From NCBI GenBank assembly GCA_947500525.1, contig CANMSH010000002.1, positions 620,001-684,000 of the forward strand: a DNA stretch of 64,000 nt. Reading direction: 5' to 3'. Each line of letters opens with the position of its first letter. The first letter of the stretch is position 1. Positions 1 through 9,536 of the stretch are shown piece after piece. The translations under genes were made by a program, and so were the position numbers. The stretch is from an uncultured Flavobacteriaceae bacterium. Its GTDB lineage: Bacteria; Bacteroidota; Bacteroidia; Flavobacteriales; Flavobacteriaceae. The notes under the pieces are model-generated. The model did no database searches and had not been told where the DNA came from. It worked only from the letters and a program-made list of their open reading frames with translations.

Positions 1-1
1 C

Positions 2-841
2 AGTGATACTTTGCATTTGAAAGATGATTTTTATGTACTTAAGAATGGTACATCAAATGTTGTTTTAGAACTTAAAAAAGGGTACAATTTGGATATAAAT
101 TATAACGCCGATAAACTTGTAGAAACTCTAACATTCTCTGGTTTAGGCGCCGTTTCTAACAATTATTTTGCAGATAGAATTAGGCTTCAAGAAAGTGATG
201 GGTTTCAAGATTTTAACGCTTATTTCATTTTAGACAAACCTGAATTTGAGAAAAAAGTAAACGATGTACAAAAAACACTTGCGAACTTACTAAGCAATGC
301 ACCAGGATTAGATTCGGTTATTGTTGAGAATGAAAAACGATCAAATCAACAATTATTGTCGTTTCTTCGTGGAAGTTATAACCAAAAGCATGAAATATTG
401 ACGAAGCTCGCTACTGGTATGCCTTCCCCTACTTTTACGTATCCTGACATTAATGGCCAAAATGTATCATTGAGTAGCTTGAAAGGAAAATATGTTTACA
501 TCGATGTTTGGGCAACTTGGTGCGGACCATGCAAAGTACAAATACCATATCTCAAAGAAATCGAAAAGACCTATGAAAACAAAAACATTGCTTTTATTGG
601 ATTGTCAATTGATACGCAAGAAAATAAAGGTAAATGGGAGTTAATGGTAAAAGAACGTGCTTTAAGTGGCCTTCAATTGCTCGCAGATAAAGATTGGAAA
701 TCTACTTTTGTACAAGAATATTATATCTCTGGAATCCCAAGATTTATTCTTATTGATCCTAAAGGAAATATTGTTTCTGCAGATGCTCCAAGGCCGTCAG
801 ATCCAACTTTGATTAAGTTATTTGATCGATTGCAAATTTAA
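2..841 (+). CDS. TlpA-like thiol:disulfide oxidoreductase (5' end outside window)
   Basis: The frame is open to the left edge, so only about 279 C-terminal residues are visible and the start and any signal peptide are missing. The last ~140 residues form a TlpA/ResA-like thioredoxin domain: a lead segment with PSPTFTYPDINGQ, the active-site motif WCGPC at 518-532, and the cis-Pro loop as GIPRFILID. The preceding region is a mostly helical domain typical of Bacteroidota proteins that carry a C-terminal thioredoxin domain. Such proteins are usually exported and reduce or isomerise disulfides in the periplasm; that location is inferred from the family. The stop lies 2 bp from the convergent nnr stop. 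Confidence 0.85.
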   Translation, partial: SDTLHLKDDFYVLKNGTSNVVLELKKGYNLDINYNADKLVETLTFSGLGAVSNNYFADRIRLQESDGFQDFNAYFILDKPEFEKKVNDVQKTLANLLSNAPGLDSVIVENEKRSNQQLLSFLRGSYNQKHEILTKLATGMPSPTFTYPDINGQNVSLSSLKGKYVYIDVWATWCGPCKVQIPYLKEIEKTYENKNIAFIGLSIDTQENKGKWELMVKERALSGLQLLADKDWKSTFVQEYYISGIPRFILIDPKGNIVSADAPRPSDPTLIKLFDRLQI

Positions 842-843
842 TT

Positions 844-2421
844 TTATACGTGCGTTGTAGAATCGTCACTATCTTGCTGATTTTCGTGAACTTCATTAGC
901 AGCTCCAGGAGGCATATCCTTCTTAAATAATTCTTTAAAAGCAGAAGATAGAAAGGTCAATATATCAGAAGCTATAAACGTTTCATATACTTCGTTCATC
1001 ATGGCAATGTCTGCCGTAGAACCGTGTAAATAAACTCCTACAACACTCGCTTCGAAAGCATCATATCCTTGGGCCATAAGTCCAGTTATCATACCAGTTA
1101 AGACATCTCCACTACCTGCAGTAGCCAATGCGGGGTTGCCAGTGGAATTGAAATAACAAATTCCTTTATGTGATATTGCCGTGTAAGCACCTTTGAGAAC
1201 AATCGTTATCTCATATTTAGTCGTTAAGTCATTCAACTTATGCAATCGGTCGAAATCATTTTTACATGCCCCTACTAAACGTTCGAATTCTTTAGGGTGT
1301 GGAGTCAACACTGAGTTCTTCGGAATTAATTTTAATAGTTTCTTATCTTTTGCTAATAAATTAATGGCGTCAGCATCAATAACTAATGGTGTTTTGTTTT
1401 TTTTCAAAAACTCTATAAAGCCATTTGCGGTTTTAGAACCAGTTCCTAAGCCTACACCAATGCCTATGACAGTTGCTTTAACTTTAGGTTTGAAATTAGC
1501 CACTTCATTGAGCAAATCCACTTCTACCATTGCCTCTGGTATAGCAGTTTGAAGAACATCATAACCACACTTAGGTATGTAAGCAGTTACTAAACCACTA
1601 CCTATCTTTAATGCTGCTTTTGTAGCTAAAACAGTGGCTCCTATCCTGCCGTAACTGCCACCAATAATAAGTGAATGTCCAAAGCTTCCTTTATGAGAAA
1701 ATTTCGTTCTATATTTATAAAGCGACAGTACATTTTCTTTTCCAATAATATGATTTCTGGTCTCAACATTGTACATGTACTCAGCATCTAAACCAATATT
1801 TATTACTTCCCAAGAATTAATATATTCTTGATTTTCGGGTAATAAGAATGATAATTTCGGAGATTGAAATGTTAATGTATGATATGCCTTAATAACTGCT
1901 TCTTTGTCTTCAACAGACTTCTCAGCGTACAAACCAGAAGGCACATCAATGGAAAGCACATACGCATTGGTGTCATTAATATGTTGAATAACCTCTTTTA
2001 ATACATCCTTGGGCGGTCGCGTTAACCCTAACCCAAAAATTGCATCAACAATCATTACATCCTCGCTTAACTCTGGCAAATCTGATTTACAAGTCACCAT
2101 CTCGGGCCAAACACCTATTTCTTTGAGGCGATCATAATTGGTAAGAAAGTCTTGCGTCCTTTCATTAGTGCAGTTAATAACGTACACATGCACATTATAA
2201 CCGTGTTGTTTTAAATGTCGACCTATGACTAACCCGTCTCCGCCATTGTTACCCGTGCCACAAAAAACATGTATAGGAATGCTGTTTCCTTGCAAACGAT
2301 TATGTATCCATTGAAAGCATATCGTTGCAGCATGCTCCATCAAATCAGCCGATGTAATCGCTCCTTTGGTAATAGTGATTTTGTCCGCTTCATATTGCTG
2401 AGCAGCTGAGAGTATTTTCAT
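844..2421 (-). CDS. nnr: Bifunctional NAD(P)H-hydrate epimerase / dehydratase
   Basis: This is a metabolite-repair enzyme that epimerises and dehydrates damaged NAD(P)HX back to NAD(P)H. The N-terminal YjeF-type epimerase domain (about residues 1-215) shows the GTGNNGGDGLVIGRHL motif. The C-terminal ribokinase-like dehydratase domain (about 225-500) shows IDADAINLL, LTPHPKEF and GSGDVLTGM. I chose the internal Met at 2421 (MKILSAAQQ) because the longer frame would run 29 bp back into accA and adds residues not expected in the family. This gives 525 aa, the normal length for the fused form. It ends with a short acidic tail and lies 10 bp downstream of accA, so the two are probably co-transcribed. 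Confidence 0.93.
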   Translation of the reverse strand: MKILSAAQQYEADKITITKGAITSADLMEHAATICFQWIHNRLQGNSIPIHVFCGTGNNGGDGLVIGRHLKQHGYNVHVYVINCTNERTQDFLTNYDRLKEIGVWPEMVTCKSDLPELSEDVMIVDAIFGLGLTRPPKDVLKEVIQHINDTNAYVLSIDVPSGLYAEKSVEDKEAVIKAYHTLTFQSPKLSFLLPENQEYINSWEVINIGLDAEYMYNVETRNHIIGKENVLSLYKYRTKFSHKGSFGHSLIIGGSYGRIGATVLATKAALKIGSGLVTAYIPKCGYDVLQTAIPEAMVEVDLLNEVANFKPKVKATVIGIGVGLGTGSKTANGFIEFLKKNKTPLVIDADAINLLAKDKKLLKLIPKNSVLTPHPKEFERLVGACKNDFDRLHKLNDLTTKYEITIVLKGAYTAISHKGICYFNSTGNPALATAGSGDVLTGMITGLMAQGYDAFEASVVGVYLHGSTADIAMMNEVYETFIASDILTFLSSAFKELFKKDMPPGAANEVHENQQDSDDSTTHV

Positions 2422-2431
2422 AAATAGAAAG

Positions 2432-3385
2432 TTAGTCTTTATAAACTCCCATAGCAGCATACTTCTCCATACGCTTTGCTATAAGTTCTTTTGTCGATAA
2501 TTTTTGAAGTTCGTTAAAAGCCTTAATAATCGTTTTCTCAACAGTTTTGAAAGTTTCCTCTCTATTACTATGAGCACCGCCTAATGGTTCTTTAATGATA
2601 TCGTCAATAACACCCAATTTTTTCGCGTCCTTGGCTGTCAACTTCAATGCTTCGGCCGCTTGTTCTTTCTGATCCCAACTTCTCCATAATATAGAAGAGC
2701 AGTTTTCTGGAGAGATTACTGAATACCAAGCATTTTCTAGCATAAGAACCTTATCTCCAACTCCAATCCCTAAAGCACCTCCAGAAGCGCCTTCACCAAT
2801 AATAATAGCAATAATTGGTGTTTTTAAAATTGTCATTTCATAAATATTTCTAGCAATAGCTTCTCCTTGACCTCTTTCTTCAGCTTCCATTCCTGGATAT
2901 GCACCTGGCGTATCAATCAGCGTAATAACCGGAATATTAAATTTTTCGGCCATCTTCATTAAACGTAATGCTTTGCGGTAACCTTCGGGGTTTGCCATAC
3001 CAAAGTTGCGATACTGTCGCGTTTTTGTATTATATCCTTTCTGTTGCCCGATGAACATAAAAGACTGACCTCCTATTTTTCCTAGGCCACCAACCATAGC
3101 TTTATCATCTTTTACATTTCTATCTCCATGCAGTTCCATAAAGGTCCCTTTGGTAAATGCATTTATAAAATCTAAAGTATAAGGGCGGTTTGGGTGTCTC
3201 GAAAGTTGTACGCGCTGCCACGCCGTTAAATTCTTATATATATCTTTCTTTGCTTTTTCAAGTTTACCTTCTATTTGCTCGCAAGTCTCAGAAACATCAA
3301 CATCACTCTCTTTACCGATTATAACACACTTTTTAAGTTGCTCTTGCAATTCTTGAATTGGTTTCTCAAAATCTAAATACTCCAT
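2432..3385 (-). CDS. accA: Acetyl-CoA carboxylase carboxyltransferase subunit alpha
   Basis: This is the alpha half of the carboxyltransferase that moves the carboxyl group from carboxybiotin to acetyl-CoA, the first step of fatty-acid synthesis. Its partner AccD is not in the window. At 317 aa it is full length. It has the N-terminal coiled helical segment, [12 protein letters not shown], and the crotonase-like core with IDTPGAYPG and the oxyanion region [16 protein letters not shown] Bacteroidota-style -7 box (TATATTTG on the minus strand, 3409-3416) lies just upstream, so accA-nnr may have their own promoter despite following a run of minus-strand genes. Confidence 0.97.
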   Translation of the reverse strand: MEYLDFEKPIQELQEQLKKCVIIGKESDVDVSETCEQIEGKLEKAKKDIYKNLTAWQRVQLSRHPNRPYTLDFINAFTKGTFMELHGDRNVKDDKAMVGGLGKIGGQSFMFIGQQKGYNTKTRQYRNFGMANPEGYRKALRLMKMAEKFNIPVITLIDTPGAYPGMEAEERGQGEAIARNIYEMTILKTPIIAIIIGEGASGGALGIGVGDKVLMLENAWYSVISPENCSSILWRSWDQKEQAAEALKLTAKDAKKLGVIDDIIKEPLGGAHSNREETFKTVEKTIIKAFNELQKLSTKELIAKRMEKYAAMGVYKD

Positions 3386-3436
3386 TTGTATCAGTTTAGT
3401 TAGGTCTACAAATATATAAACTTTGTTCGTATAACG

Positions 3437-4333
3437 TTATTTTTTAGGCTTGAATACGTTCGGTTTATTCTTCAGTAATGCCTCAATTAAAACTGCCGAT
3501 AAAATAAGAACTGCACCATAGTAAAAATTTGTGCTCATCATTTCACTTTCTCCAAAGAAAATAAGTGCTAAAATAATTCCGTAGACCGGCTCTAAGTTAT
3601 AGCTCAGTACGACCGTATACGGACTAATATACCGCATAATATGCACTGCAGCAATAAAGGCATACGCTGTACAGATTGAAGCTAGTATACCAATATACAA
3701 CCAATCAGAAGTAGGTAACTTAAAAAAATCTTGATCAAATCCGTTTTTCGAGAACGCTAAATAGATAGAAATAAAAACGACTCCTCCTATAAATTCATAA
3801 AATGAAATAACAGTTGCATTATGTTTTTCTACAAATCTTCCATTAATCACAGCAAATAAGGATGAAAAAAATGCAGATGAAATACCTAATAAAATACCAT
3901 TTATATACTTAATTTCACTATTTACAATAAGCACCACTCCAACGATTACTATGAGACTAAAAATAATTTCATATCCAATAATCTTTCTTCGGTAAAATAT
4001 GGGTTCAATAAATGAAGCAAAAAAAGCTCCCGTTGAAAACATGGCTAATGCGATAGATACATTAGAAGCATTGATGGCGGCAAAAAAAGTAATCCAATGT
4101 AAAGCAATGATAATTCCGGCAAGTAAAAATTGAATCAAATTTTTGGGAGTCACCCTAATGTCAATCTTGACCAATTTAATATACAAAAACATTAAAATTC
4201 CGGCTATTAACATTCTATACCAAACCAACGAAAACGCTTCAATCGTAATTAATTCTCCTAAAATCGCAGTAAATCCTGCAATAAAAACCAAAAAATGTAA
4301 ATGTAGATTGTGCTTTAGCTTATCGTTTGGCAT
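3437..4333 (-). CDS. EamA/DMT-family transporter
   Basis: This 298-aa integral membrane protein consists almost entirely of about ten hydrophobic segments arranged as two EamA repeats. That is the usual architecture of drug/metabolite transporters. The substrate cannot be read from the sequence. The start overlaps the end of the upstream LptF/LptG-like gene by 14 bp, indicating translational coupling. The family exports diverse metabolites or amino acids, so a general permease call is the limit. Confidence 0.85.
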   Translation of the reverse strand: MPNDKLKHNLHLHFLVFIAGFTAILGELITIEAFSLVWYRMLIAGILMFLYIKLVKIDIRVTPKNLIQFLLAGIIIALHWITFFAAINASNVSIALAMFSTGAFFASFIEPIFYRRKIIGYEIIFSLIVIVGVVLIVNSEIKYINGILLGISSAFFSSLFAVINGRFVEKHNATVISFYEFIGGVVFISIYLAFSKNGFDQDFFKLPTSDWLYIGILASICTAYAFIAAVHIMRYISPYTVVLSYNLEPVYGIILALIFFGESEMMSTNFYYGAVLILSAVLIEALLKNKPNVFKPKK

Positions 4334-5405
4334 TGAAATAAAGATAGGCTGCTAAAATACCAAATAAAATATTAGGCAACCACACCATAAAAAGTGGATT
4401 GTAAGCTGCACCGGCTCCCAAGACTTCGGCAACTTTCATGAAAAACACATAAATAAACATCAAGGCGATTCCTAAAGCCAAGTTAATTCCAACACCGCCA
4501 CGACGTTTCTTAGATGCTAAAGCGACCGCAATAAATGTCAATATAAACGATGAAATTGGCAAACTCGTTCTTTTGTACAATTCTACTTTATATTGATTCA
4601 AATTTTTCACCCCTCGTTTGGAAGAAATTTCAATATGCTCGGCCAATTTTTGAGAAGTCATAGCTCTCGCTAAATAATCGACATAGAGTAAATCTTTTGG
4701 GAAGAAATTAAATGTTGTATCCATCTTTCTGTCGGTAATGATACTATCTCCTTTAGCATTTACATATCGTTTTTTATAATTATTTAGCGTATAAGTAGAA
4801 TCTTTAGGGTTATACCGAACATTACCTGCCAATATTTTATACTTTAGTTTAAGACCGTCGAATCGTTCATAGGAAAAATCGTACCCATAGTTAGTATTCA
4901 GATTAAAGCTCCTGAAATACACATAATTACGATCATTTAATTGTAAGTGAACTTGAGATACTTGTGTTTTTGACTTAGGGCGCCGTCGTAAATTCTCTTC
5001 TTGAAAATTCTCAAAAGTTCCGTTCGTACGAGGCACTACAAAATGATTAAAAAACAAGGCCACACTTGCTACAATTCCAGCACCAATAACATAAGGTCTT
5101 AGAAAACGTCTAAATGAAATACCGGCACTATGAATAGCGACTATTTCAGTATCATTTGCCAACTTAGAAGTAAATAGAATAACTGCAATAAATAGTGGTA
5201 ATGCCATAAAATTGAAGACATAATTAAGCACAAAAGGAAGGTAATAATCCTTTACAATTTCAATAAATGTCAATTCAGTTTTGGCTATAAATTTTCCAAT
5301 TTTCTCTGAAACATCTATAGCTATTGCTACTGGGATAAGAATGAGCAATGTAAAAATAAATGAAGTCAAATACTTCTTTAGAATGTATTTATCAAGCTTT
5401 CGCAC
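4320..5405 (-). CDS. LptF/LptG (YjgP/YjgQ) family permease
   Basis: This is a subunit of the inner-membrane LptBFG ABC extractor that pulls lipopolysaccharide from the inner membrane towards the outer membrane. The 361-aa protein starts MRKLDKYILKKYLTSF, typical of the family. It has three N-terminal membrane segments, a beta-jellyroll periplasmic domain (roughly residues 130-260) and three C-terminal membrane segments. Bacteroidota carry both LptF and LptG homologues and I cannot tell which this is. It is packed between tgt (4-bp gap) and the EamA gene (14-bp overlap). Confidence 0.9.
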   Translation of the reverse strand: MRKLDKYILKKYLTSFIFTLLILIPVAIAIDVSEKIGKFIAKTELTFIEIVKDYYLPFVLNYVFNFMALPLFIAVILFTSKLANDTEIVAIHSAGISFRRFLRPYVIGAGIVASVALFFNHFVVPRTNGTFENFQEENLRRRPKSKTQVSQVHLQLNDRNYVYFRSFNLNTNYGYDFSYERFDGLKLKYKILAGNVRYNPKDSTYTLNNYKKRYVNAKGDSIITDRKMDTTFNFFPKDLLYVDYLARAMTSQKLAEHIEISSKRGVKNLNQYKVELYKRTSLPISSFILTFIAVALASKKRRGGVGINLALGIALMFIYVFFMKVAEVLGAGAAYNPLFMVWLPNILFGILAAYLYFNAKR

Positions 5406-5409
5406 TATA

Positions 5410-6540
5410 TTACAGTCTTTTATTCATTTGATTTACCATCATATTTTTCCATGTGGTAAAATCTCCTGCTAATATATGCTTTCTAGCTTCACGAACCAAC
5501 CAAAGATAAAACCCAAGATTATGTATTGAAGCGATTTGTTTTGCTAAATATTCTTTGGCAGCGAATAAGTGTCGTAAATATGCTTTCGAATACGTTGTAT
5601 CTACATAGGTTATTCCCATTTCATCGATTGGAGAAAAGTCATCGGCCCATTTCTTATTTTTAATATTGATAGTACCATGAGCTGTAAATAACATACCATT
5701 TCGTGCATTTCTGGTTGGCATTACACAATCAAACATGTCTATACCCAATGCTATATTTTCTAAAATATTAATGGGAGTACCTACACCCATTAAATAGCGC
5801 GGTTTATCCTCGGGTAGCACACTACATACAATATCAGTCATTTCGTACATTTCTTCTGCCGGTTCTCCAACAGAAAGACCCCCAATAGCATTTGCTTCGG
5901 CGTCCACCGAAGCTATGAATTCAGCCGATTGTTTCCGTAAATCCTTATAAGTGCTCCCTTGAACAATTGGAAGAAATGTTTGTTCATATCCATATTTAAC
6001 GGGTGTTTTCTCTAAATGATTCATGCAACGTTTTAACCATCGATGCGTCATATGCATAGATCTTTTTGCATAGTTATATTCACAAGGATATGGTGTGCAC
6101 TCGTCAAAGGCCATGATAATATCTGCCCCAATACTTCGTTGGATGTCCATTGAAAACTCTGGAGAGAAAAAATGAGAAGATCCGTCAATATGCGATTTGA
6201 ATTTTACACCTTCTTCGGTAATTTTATTATTACCCGATAAAGAATACACTTGATAGCCACCAGAATCTGTAAGAATTGGACGATCCCAATTCATAAATTT
6301 ATGCAAACCGCCGGCTTTCTCAAGAATTTCGGTTTGTGGACGAAGATACAAGTGATAGGTATTGCCTAATATGATATCGGCATTGATATCATTTTTTAAT
6401 TCGTGTTGATGCACTCCTTTAACAGATGCCACTGTACCTACAGGCATGAAAATTGGAGTTTCTATAACGCCATGTGCGGTTTTTATGGTTCCTGCACGTG
6501 CTTTACTCTGTTGATCTGTCGATTCAAGTTTAAAATCCAT
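5410..6540 (-). CDS. tgt: tRNA-guanine transglycosylase, zinc cysteines absent
   Basis: It exchanges guanine-34 for preQ1 in GUN-anticodon tRNAs during queuosine synthesis. At 376 aa it is the normal length. The catalytic residues are present: Asp92 in TDSGGYQ and the nucleophile Asp271 in DMFDCVMPTRNARNG. The usual CxCxxC zinc ligands just before YSKAYLRHL are replaced: Gly309, Thr311 and Asp314 occupy the three Cys positions (codons 5599-5616). The His of the fourth ligand (HNLGFY, His340) remains. I recall related Flavobacteriaceae sequences with the same replacement, so it may be a lineage trait. It sits between ychF (8-bp gap) and the LptF/G gene (4-bp gap). Confidence 0.95.
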   Translation of the reverse strand: MDFKLESTDQQSKARAGTIKTAHGVIETPIFMPVGTVASVKGVHQHELKNDINADIILGNTYHLYLRPQTEILEKAGGLHKFMNWDRPILTDSGGYQVYSLSGNNKITEEGVKFKSHIDGSSHFFSPEFSMDIQRSIGADIIMAFDECTPYPCEYNYAKRSMHMTHRWLKRCMNHLEKTPVKYGYEQTFLPIVQGSTYKDLRKQSAEFIASVDAEANAIGGLSVGEPAEEMYEMTDIVCSVLPEDKPRYLMGVGTPINILENIALGIDMFDCVMPTRNARNGMLFTAHGTINIKNKKWADDFSPIDEMGITYVDTTYSKAYLRHLFAAKEYLAKQIASIHNLGFYLWLVREARKHILAGDFTTWKNMMVNQMNKRL

Positions 6541-6548
6541 ATAGAAAC

Positions 6549-7640
6549 TTAAACGTTAAATCTAAAATGCATCACGTCACCATCTGAAACAACATAGTCT
6601 TTTCCTTCAACAGATAATTTTCCTGCTTCTTTTACCTTAGCCTCACTCCCATAACTCACGAAATCATCATACTTCATAACTTCTGCACGAATAAATCCTT
6701 TTTCAAAATCTGTATGGATCACGCCTGCTGCCTGCGGTGCAGTATCTCCTATATTAATTGTCCAAGCACGTACCTCTTTTACACCTGCAGTAAAATAGGT
6801 TTGAAGGTTTAGTAATTTGTAGGAAGCTCTAATAAGCACGGACGCGCCTGCTTCTTCTAAACCTAAATCTTCTAAGAACATTTCGCGTTCTTCATATGTT
6901 TCTAATTCGGTTATATCGGCCTCTGTAGCCACAGCCAGAATAATTACTTCGGCATTTTCGTTGGCAACTGCTGCCTTAACTTGTTCAACGTATGCATTTC
7001 CATCTTTAGCTGAAGCTTCATCAACATTACAAACGTACAATACTGGTTTATCTGTAATAAGTTGCATTGGTTTCACGAATTCTAGATCTTTCTCAGAAAA
7101 TGTCATAGAACGTATAGAATTTCCACTTTCAAGTGTCTCCTGCATCCTCAACAATACTTCTAATTCAGTTTGCGCTAGTTTATCTCCTGTTTTTGCAGTT
7201 CGTTTTACACGTTCAAGACGTTTTTCAACCGATTCTAAATCTTTTAACTGCAATTCCATATCAATGGTCTCTTTATCTCTTACCGGATCAACAGATGCAT
7301 CTACGTGTACAATATTATCGTTATCAAAGCAGCGCAACACATGAATAATCGCATCTGTTTCACGAATATTTGCCAAGAATTTGTTTCCTAAGCCTTCGCC
7401 CTTGCTTGCTCCTTTTACGAGCCCTGCAATATCCACAATCTCTACCGTTGCAGGCTGCACTTTTTCAGGATTTACTAATTCTTCTAATTTCTCAAGACGT
7501 GCATCTGGTACATTTACAACCCCAATATTTGGTTCGATCGTACAAAAAGGAAAGTTTGCACTTTGAGCCTTTGCATTTGATAAACAGTTAAATAAGGTTG
7601 ATTTCCCCACATTTGGTAATCCTACAATTCCAGCTTTCAT
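6549..7640 (-). CDS. ychF: Redox-regulated ATPase YchF (Obg family)
   Basis: This universally conserved ribosome-associated P-loop ATPase is implicated in translation and oxidative-stress control. At 363 aa it is full length. It has G1 GLPNVGKS, DIAGL as the G3 region, NVDEA in place of the G4 NKxD (as expected for an ATP-preferring member), a coiled-coil insertion around residues 130-180, and the C-terminal TGS-like domain ending VMHFRFNV. It is the first gene of the minus-strand run ychF-tgt-lptF/G-eamA. A promoter match lies 58-90 bp upstream. Confidence 0.97.
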   Translation of the reverse strand: MKAGIVGLPNVGKSTLFNCLSNAKAQSANFPFCTIEPNIGVVNVPDARLEKLEELVNPEKVQPATVEIVDIAGLVKGASKGEGLGNKFLANIRETDAIIHVLRCFDNDNIVHVDASVDPVRDKETIDMELQLKDLESVEKRLERVKRTAKTGDKLAQTELEVLLRMQETLESGNSIRSMTFSEKDLEFVKPMQLITDKPVLYVCNVDEASAKDGNAYVEQVKAAVANENAEVIILAVATEADITELETYEEREMFLEDLGLEEAGASVLIRASYKLLNLQTYFTAGVKEVRAWTINIGDTAPQAAGVIHTDFEKGFIRAEVMKYDDFVSYGSEAKVKEAGKLSVEGKDYVVSDGDVMHFRFNV

Positions 7641-7697
7641 ATTTTTTCAGATAATTTGATAAAAGAACCAAGATTCTATGACTTGGTTTTAGCGGTG

Positions 7698-7730
7698 CAA
7701 ATGTAGTTAATTATATACTTTAATTACCAA
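7698..7730 (-). promoter_or_regulatory. Predicted promoter of ychF operon
   Basis: On the minus strand, a TTG -33 element (7730-7728) and a TACATTTG -7 element (7705-7698) are separated by 22 bp. This matches the Bacteroidota TTG/TAnnTTTG consensus and lies about 60 bp ahead of the ychF start. Confidence 0.5.
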
Positions 7731-7853
7731 TCTACAAACTACAATTCCACTTCACTCATTAAAAACTCCCTCTTACTCATTGAAAGAACCGTTACACTAA
7801 TAATCAATTTTATTCCTTCTGAAACACACCTAATTTTATGAAAAACAACTATT

Positions 7854-9023
7854 ATGAATACAATAAATTCTTTTTTAATTGTTTGCCTATTACTTTTAAA
7901 CTGTAAGAAGTCAACAGACCCAAATAAATTTGCAAATAATAACGTAATACTCAATGATACAGAAGAAATAACAACTTCGGTCTATAAGGCACATAAAAAT
8001 GCTGAAATTGTGTTTTGTTTAGATGCAACCGGCAGTATGAGTGGTCTTATTGGTACTGCAAAAGAAAAAATATGGAATATTGTATCAGAACTAGCCCAAA
8101 GCAACGATATAGACACTTTAAAAATGGGAATGATCTTCTACAGAGATCGTGGAGACAATTTTGTTACCAAAAAAATTTCATTAACTACAGATCTAGATGA
8201 AGCATACTCAGAGTTATTAGACGTAAACGCTGATGGCGGAGGGGATACTCCTGAAAGTGTAAACCAAGCCTTAAATGAAGCAATTACAGCATTAAAATGG
8301 TCTACAGATAAAAACACCTATCGAACCATTTTTGTGGTAGGCGATTGTCCTCCTCACATGGATTATCAAGACGATATTAAATACACTGAAAGTTGTAAAA
8401 TAGCAGCTGAAAAAAATATTATAATTAATACCATTAAGCTTGGAAATGATTGTACTGATGCCATTTATCATTTCAAAAAAATGTCTTCTTGCACCAATGG
8501 TGAATATCTTCAACTCGATCAAAATGCAAAAGACTATACTATAGCTACACCCTATGATGATGAAATTAACGAAATATCAAAAAGCATTGATGACTCTAGA
8601 ATGTATTACGGAAGTGAACAAGAGCGCACGCAAAACTACGCCAAGAAAGCAAAATCTATGGAAGTATATGACAAAGGAACTTCTACTGCCAATAGTTCTA
8701 GAGCAGAATTTAGAAATAGTAAAACCGGTAAAAAAGGAGCTTATGGAACGAAAGAGATTATCAAAGATTATGAAGATGGTAAATTAAAAATAGAATCGAT
8801 TAGTGAAGACAAATTACCGAAAGATCTAAAAGGAAAAAACATATTAGAAAAAGAGACAATTATTAGAAATCTTGTGAAGAAAAGAAAAGACGATAACGCC
8901 AGATTAATTGATCTTATAAAAAAGAAAAATAGGTACATAAAATCTAAAGAATCAATACAAAAGGATAGTACCTCCTTTAGTAAAGAAGTTGCCAAAATTA
9001 TGACGAAACAATCTAAAAACTAA
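7854..9023 (+). CDS. VWA-domain lipoprotein
   Basis: The N-terminus MNTINSFLIVCLLLLNC is a lipoprotein signal with the lipobox Cys at residue 17. A von Willebrand factor A domain follows (about residues 50-240). Its metal-site motif is DATGS, a variant of DxSxS with Thr for the first Ser, and the downstream MIDAS Asp lies in GGGDTPE. The C-terminal third is a Lys/Glu-rich, probably helical region. VWA lipoproteins usually mediate protein-protein contacts at the cell envelope; no specific function can be assigned. It stands alone between ychF and the ferredoxin gene and ends just before a strong bidirectional terminator. Confidence 0.85.
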   Translation: MNTINSFLIVCLLLLNCKKSTDPNKFANNNVILNDTEEITTSVYKAHKNAEIVFCLDATGSMSGLIGTAKEKIWNIVSELAQSNDIDTLKMGMIFYRDRGDNFVTKKISLTTDLDEAYSELLDVNADGGGDTPESVNQALNEAITALKWSTDKNTYRTIFVVGDCPPHMDYQDDIKYTESCKIAAEKNIIINTIKLGNDCTDAIYHFKKMSSCTNGEYLQLDQNAKDYTIATPYDDEINEISKSIDDSRMYYGSEQERTQNYAKKAKSMEVYDKGTSTANSSRAEFRNSKTGKKGAYGTKEIIKDYEDGKLKIESISEDKLPKDLKGKNILEKETIIRNLVKKRKDDNARLIDLIKKKNRYIKSKESIQKDSTSFSKEVAKIMTKQSKN

Positions 9024-9070
9024 ATGACCTAAAAAAGTTTCAATAAAAATAACATGTCAAAATTAAACAT

Positions 9071-9104
9071 AAAAAAAGGCTGAGCACATGCTCAGCCTTT
9101 TTTT
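9071..9104. terminator. Bidirectional intrinsic terminator
   Basis: A perfect 15-bp stem (AAAAAAAGGCTGAGC with its complement, loop ACAT) has an A-run on one side and a T-run on the other. It lies between the convergent VWA gene and ferredoxin gene and can serve both. Confidence 0.93.
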
Positions 9105-9121
9105 TATAATTTTTTAAAGAT

Positions 9122-9475
9122 TTATTCTTCGGGATGCATAAAACTTTGTTTTCCCAATAATTCTTCTTCAGTTTCCACATGATCTTCATCTGGTACGCAG
9201 CAATCAACAGGACATACTGCCGCACATTGTGGTTCATCATGAAAACCTTTACATTCAGTACACTTATCTGGTACTATATAATATAATTCATCAGATACTG
9301 GCTCTTGAACGGCATCTGCATCAACAGCATTTCCGTTGGGCAATACGACATTACCTTCTAAAGAAGTTCCGTCACTATAACGCCAGTCATCAGCACCTTC
9401 ATAAATCGCAGTATTTGGACATTCTGGCTCACAAGCACCACAATTTATACATTCATCAGTTATTATAATTGCCAT
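9122..9475 (-). CDS. 2x[4Fe-4S] ferredoxin
   Basis: This 117-aa soluble electron carrier has two cluster-binding motifs. The first is [12 protein letters not shown] at the N-terminus. The second is CTECKGF followed by [10 protein letters not shown], with an insert between the two motifs as in Bacteroidota/proteobacterial dicluster ferredoxins. The C-terminus is acidic. It is transcribed divergently from the LuxC-like acyl-CoA reductase gene, only 61 bp apart. A redox link between the two is possible but not shown by sequence. Confidence 0.95.
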   Translation of the reverse strand: MAIIITDECINCGACEPECPNTAIYEGADDWRYSDGTSLEGNVVLPNGNAVDADAVQEPVSDELYYIVPDKCTECKGFHDEPQCAAVCPVDCCVPDEDHVETEEELLGKQSFMHPEE

Positions 9476-9500
9476 AATTATTTTATTAAATTTGTCGTCA

Positions 9501-9533
9501 CAAAGTTACGAAAACTACAACGTAAAAAAACAA
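9501..9533 (-). promoter_or_regulatory. Predicted ferredoxin promoter
   Basis: On the minus strand a TTG (9533-9531) and TAACTTTG (9508-9501) are 22 bp apart, matching the Bacteroidota -33/-7 pattern. The -7 box lies 25 bp from the ferredoxin start codon. Confidence 0.5.
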
Positions 9534-9536
9534 TAA

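Noticed and set aside
2422..2460. Longer nnr start at 2460
   Set aside because: It would overlap the accA end by 29 bp and adds residues not seen in the family start.
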